DNA from: Marinilabiliales bacterium
GTDB taxonomy: Bacteria > Bacteroidota > Bacteroidia > Bacteroidales > SZUA-534
DNA length: 64,000 bases
Direction: 5' to 3'
Assembly (NCBI GenBank): GCA_003512955.1
Contig: DOTG01000015.1
Span: forward strand, 62,001-126,000
Shown: positions 63,207 to 64,000 of the stretch, piece after piece
Layout: each line of letters begins with the position of its first letter
Position numbering within the stretch: position 1 is the first letter of the stretch
Program-made: the position numbers and the translations under genes
The notes under the pieces: model-generated
What the model was told of the DNA's origin: nothing
The model's input: the letters and a program-made list of their open reading frames with translations, nothing else
Database searches by the model: none

Positions 63207-64000
63207 TCATTTATCCAGAGGCTTTTCTCGAAAATCTTTTACTACAACCGATGCTTTGTTCACCGTATAAACCCTGAAAATACCTATTGCATTTTTTGAA
63301 GTGTTGCTATACACATTGGCTGGTAAGCCTCCAAACATGGGGTTATAGCCAAAATATTCCTTTTGTGCACTTGTAATATAATTGTAAAAAGCTTTATCAA
63401 TATTTTGAATTTCCAGTGTCAGCTTATCGCCATTCACAATATATTCATCATCCACCTCATCCTGAAAATACTGACAAGTAACCCCATTTGTATAGTTTCC
63501 GTTGAATTGTTCATCATCCTGGGGAATGTATTCATGTAAGGTATCTGTCACCAAAGTATCATTTTTCCAGGCTTTGAAGTTGTAGTAATTTTTCACCTCC
63601 GGATCCCAGGCATAACAAGTTAAAGCAAGGAATTCATAATCATTGTTATAGGTATATCCCACTGAATCAATTACAAGAGTATTGGGCATGGTTGCAAAGG
63701 CTTCGCAAGTATCAATTACCCCATTTTCATCCACATCGTAATTGGTAATCCTCAAATGGTATTGAATCCCCGGCTGCCCTGCAAAAGGAACCTCAGAATA
63801 ATAATACCCGGGCAAGGTATCCGGTTCGATAAAACGAATGATGGAATCATCAAAGGAAACTGAAACTTCGGCTCCTGTAACCATTGGCACCTCAATTTCT
63901 CCAAATTCTCTGGTCTTATACAGTTTAACCAAATGGTTGCTATTTTCGTTTGTAATAGTTGCATCTACTACAATATTTGGATAAAAAGTTCCGGGATCAA
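63207..64000 (-). CDS. DUF4249-family protein, 5' end missing
   Basis: The frame stays open to the right edge, so the N-terminus is missing (the TTG at 63932 is internal). The readable part begins with DPGTFYPNIVVDATITNENS and then VKLYKTREFG..VPMVTGAEVSVSFDD, the typical opening of DUF4249 proteins, and ends with IGIFRVYTVNKASVVVKDF. DUF4249 lipoproteins are usually encoded directly downstream of a TonB-dependent SusC/CirA-like receptor, so one is expected beyond base 64000. Confidence 0.85.
   Translation of the reverse strand, partial: DPGTFYPNIVVDATITNENSNHLVKLYKTREFGEIEVPMVTGAEVSVSFDDSIIRFIEPDTLPGYYYSEVPFAGQPGIQYHLRITNYDVDENGVIDTCEAFATMPNTLVIDSVGYTYNNDYEFLALTCYAWDPEVKNYYNFKAWKNDTLVTDTLHEYIPQDDEQFNGNYTNGVTCQYFQDEVDDEYIVNGDKLTLEIQNIDKAFYNYITSAQKEYFGYNPMFGGLPANVYSNTSKNAIGIFRVYTVNKASVVVKDFREKPLDK

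Overview
The window comes from a Bacteroidota genome, most likely of the Bacteroidales/Marinilabiliales kind. The evidence is type IX secretion (T9SS) C-terminal sorting domains on three secreted proteins, many SPII lipoproteins, several promoters of the Bacteroidota form TTG-N19-TAnnTTTG, a DUF4249 protein, a YfiR protein, an anaerobic sulfatase maturase and generally weak Shine-Dalgarno sequences. No rRNA, CRISPR array, plasmid origin or integrase gene was seen.

Region 1 (1 to about 16,000) is an AT-rich run of same-strand genes with the architecture of an integron cassette array without a visible integrase. Single genes or gene pairs are separated by 130-200 bp imperfect palindromes that begin with ...TAAC and end with GTTAG-type cores. 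In several cassettes the first bases after the GTTAG core are the exact reverse complement of the bases opening the next palindrome, the expected signature of attC-bounded cassettes. Cargo: a T9SS-sorted protein, an orphan lipoprotein, a membrane-anchored exported protein, a small HEIGH metallopeptidase, a Fic protein, a RibD/DHFR-like reductase, a GH2 lipoprotein, a HigBA toxin-antitoxin, a chemoreceptor, a Ser-type sulfatase with its radical-SAM maturase, and an alpha/beta hydrolase lipoprotein. One palindrome is split by an ORF-less group II intron (9552-10172) whose putative EBS1 pairs 6/6 with the target.

Region 2 (16,294-29,930) is chromosomal backbone. It holds a ferredoxin-nitroreductase, a six-gene operon (TolC, MacA-like, MacB ATPase, MacB permease, LytS-like kinase, LytTR regulator), two identical tRNA-Val genes beside a truncated third copy, an ECF sigma factor, and an envelope operon in which an Ala-rich helical lipoprotein ending in KAKRK precedes two L,D-transpeptidases, resembling a Braun-lipoprotein tether system.

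Region 3 (30,206-42,752) carries peptide-use genes (dipeptidyl peptidase IV, PepD-type dipeptidase, MFS carrier), argH, a class-I amidotransferase-like lipoprotein, a YfiR protein, a ClC transporter and a 313-bp MITE-like element with 7-bp target duplications.

Region 4 (42,170-47,436) is a sensor kinase/OmpR-type regulator pair bracketed by two near-identical 16-bp sites. One site precedes a small secreted protein, the other a pair of proteins made only of GH2 sugar-binding-type domains. Region 5 (48,424-57,279) holds two giant T9SS-secreted paralogues with a nearly identical C-terminal segment at the DNA level. Region 6 (57,350-64,000) holds a 44-aa small ORF, a TPR/LuxR-HTH regulator, a Crp/Fnr regulator divergent from an 11-haem lipoprotein cytochrome and a double-rhodanese lipoprotein, with a perfect FNR-type box (TTGAT-N4-ATCAA) between them, and a DUF4249 lipoprotein running off the right edge.
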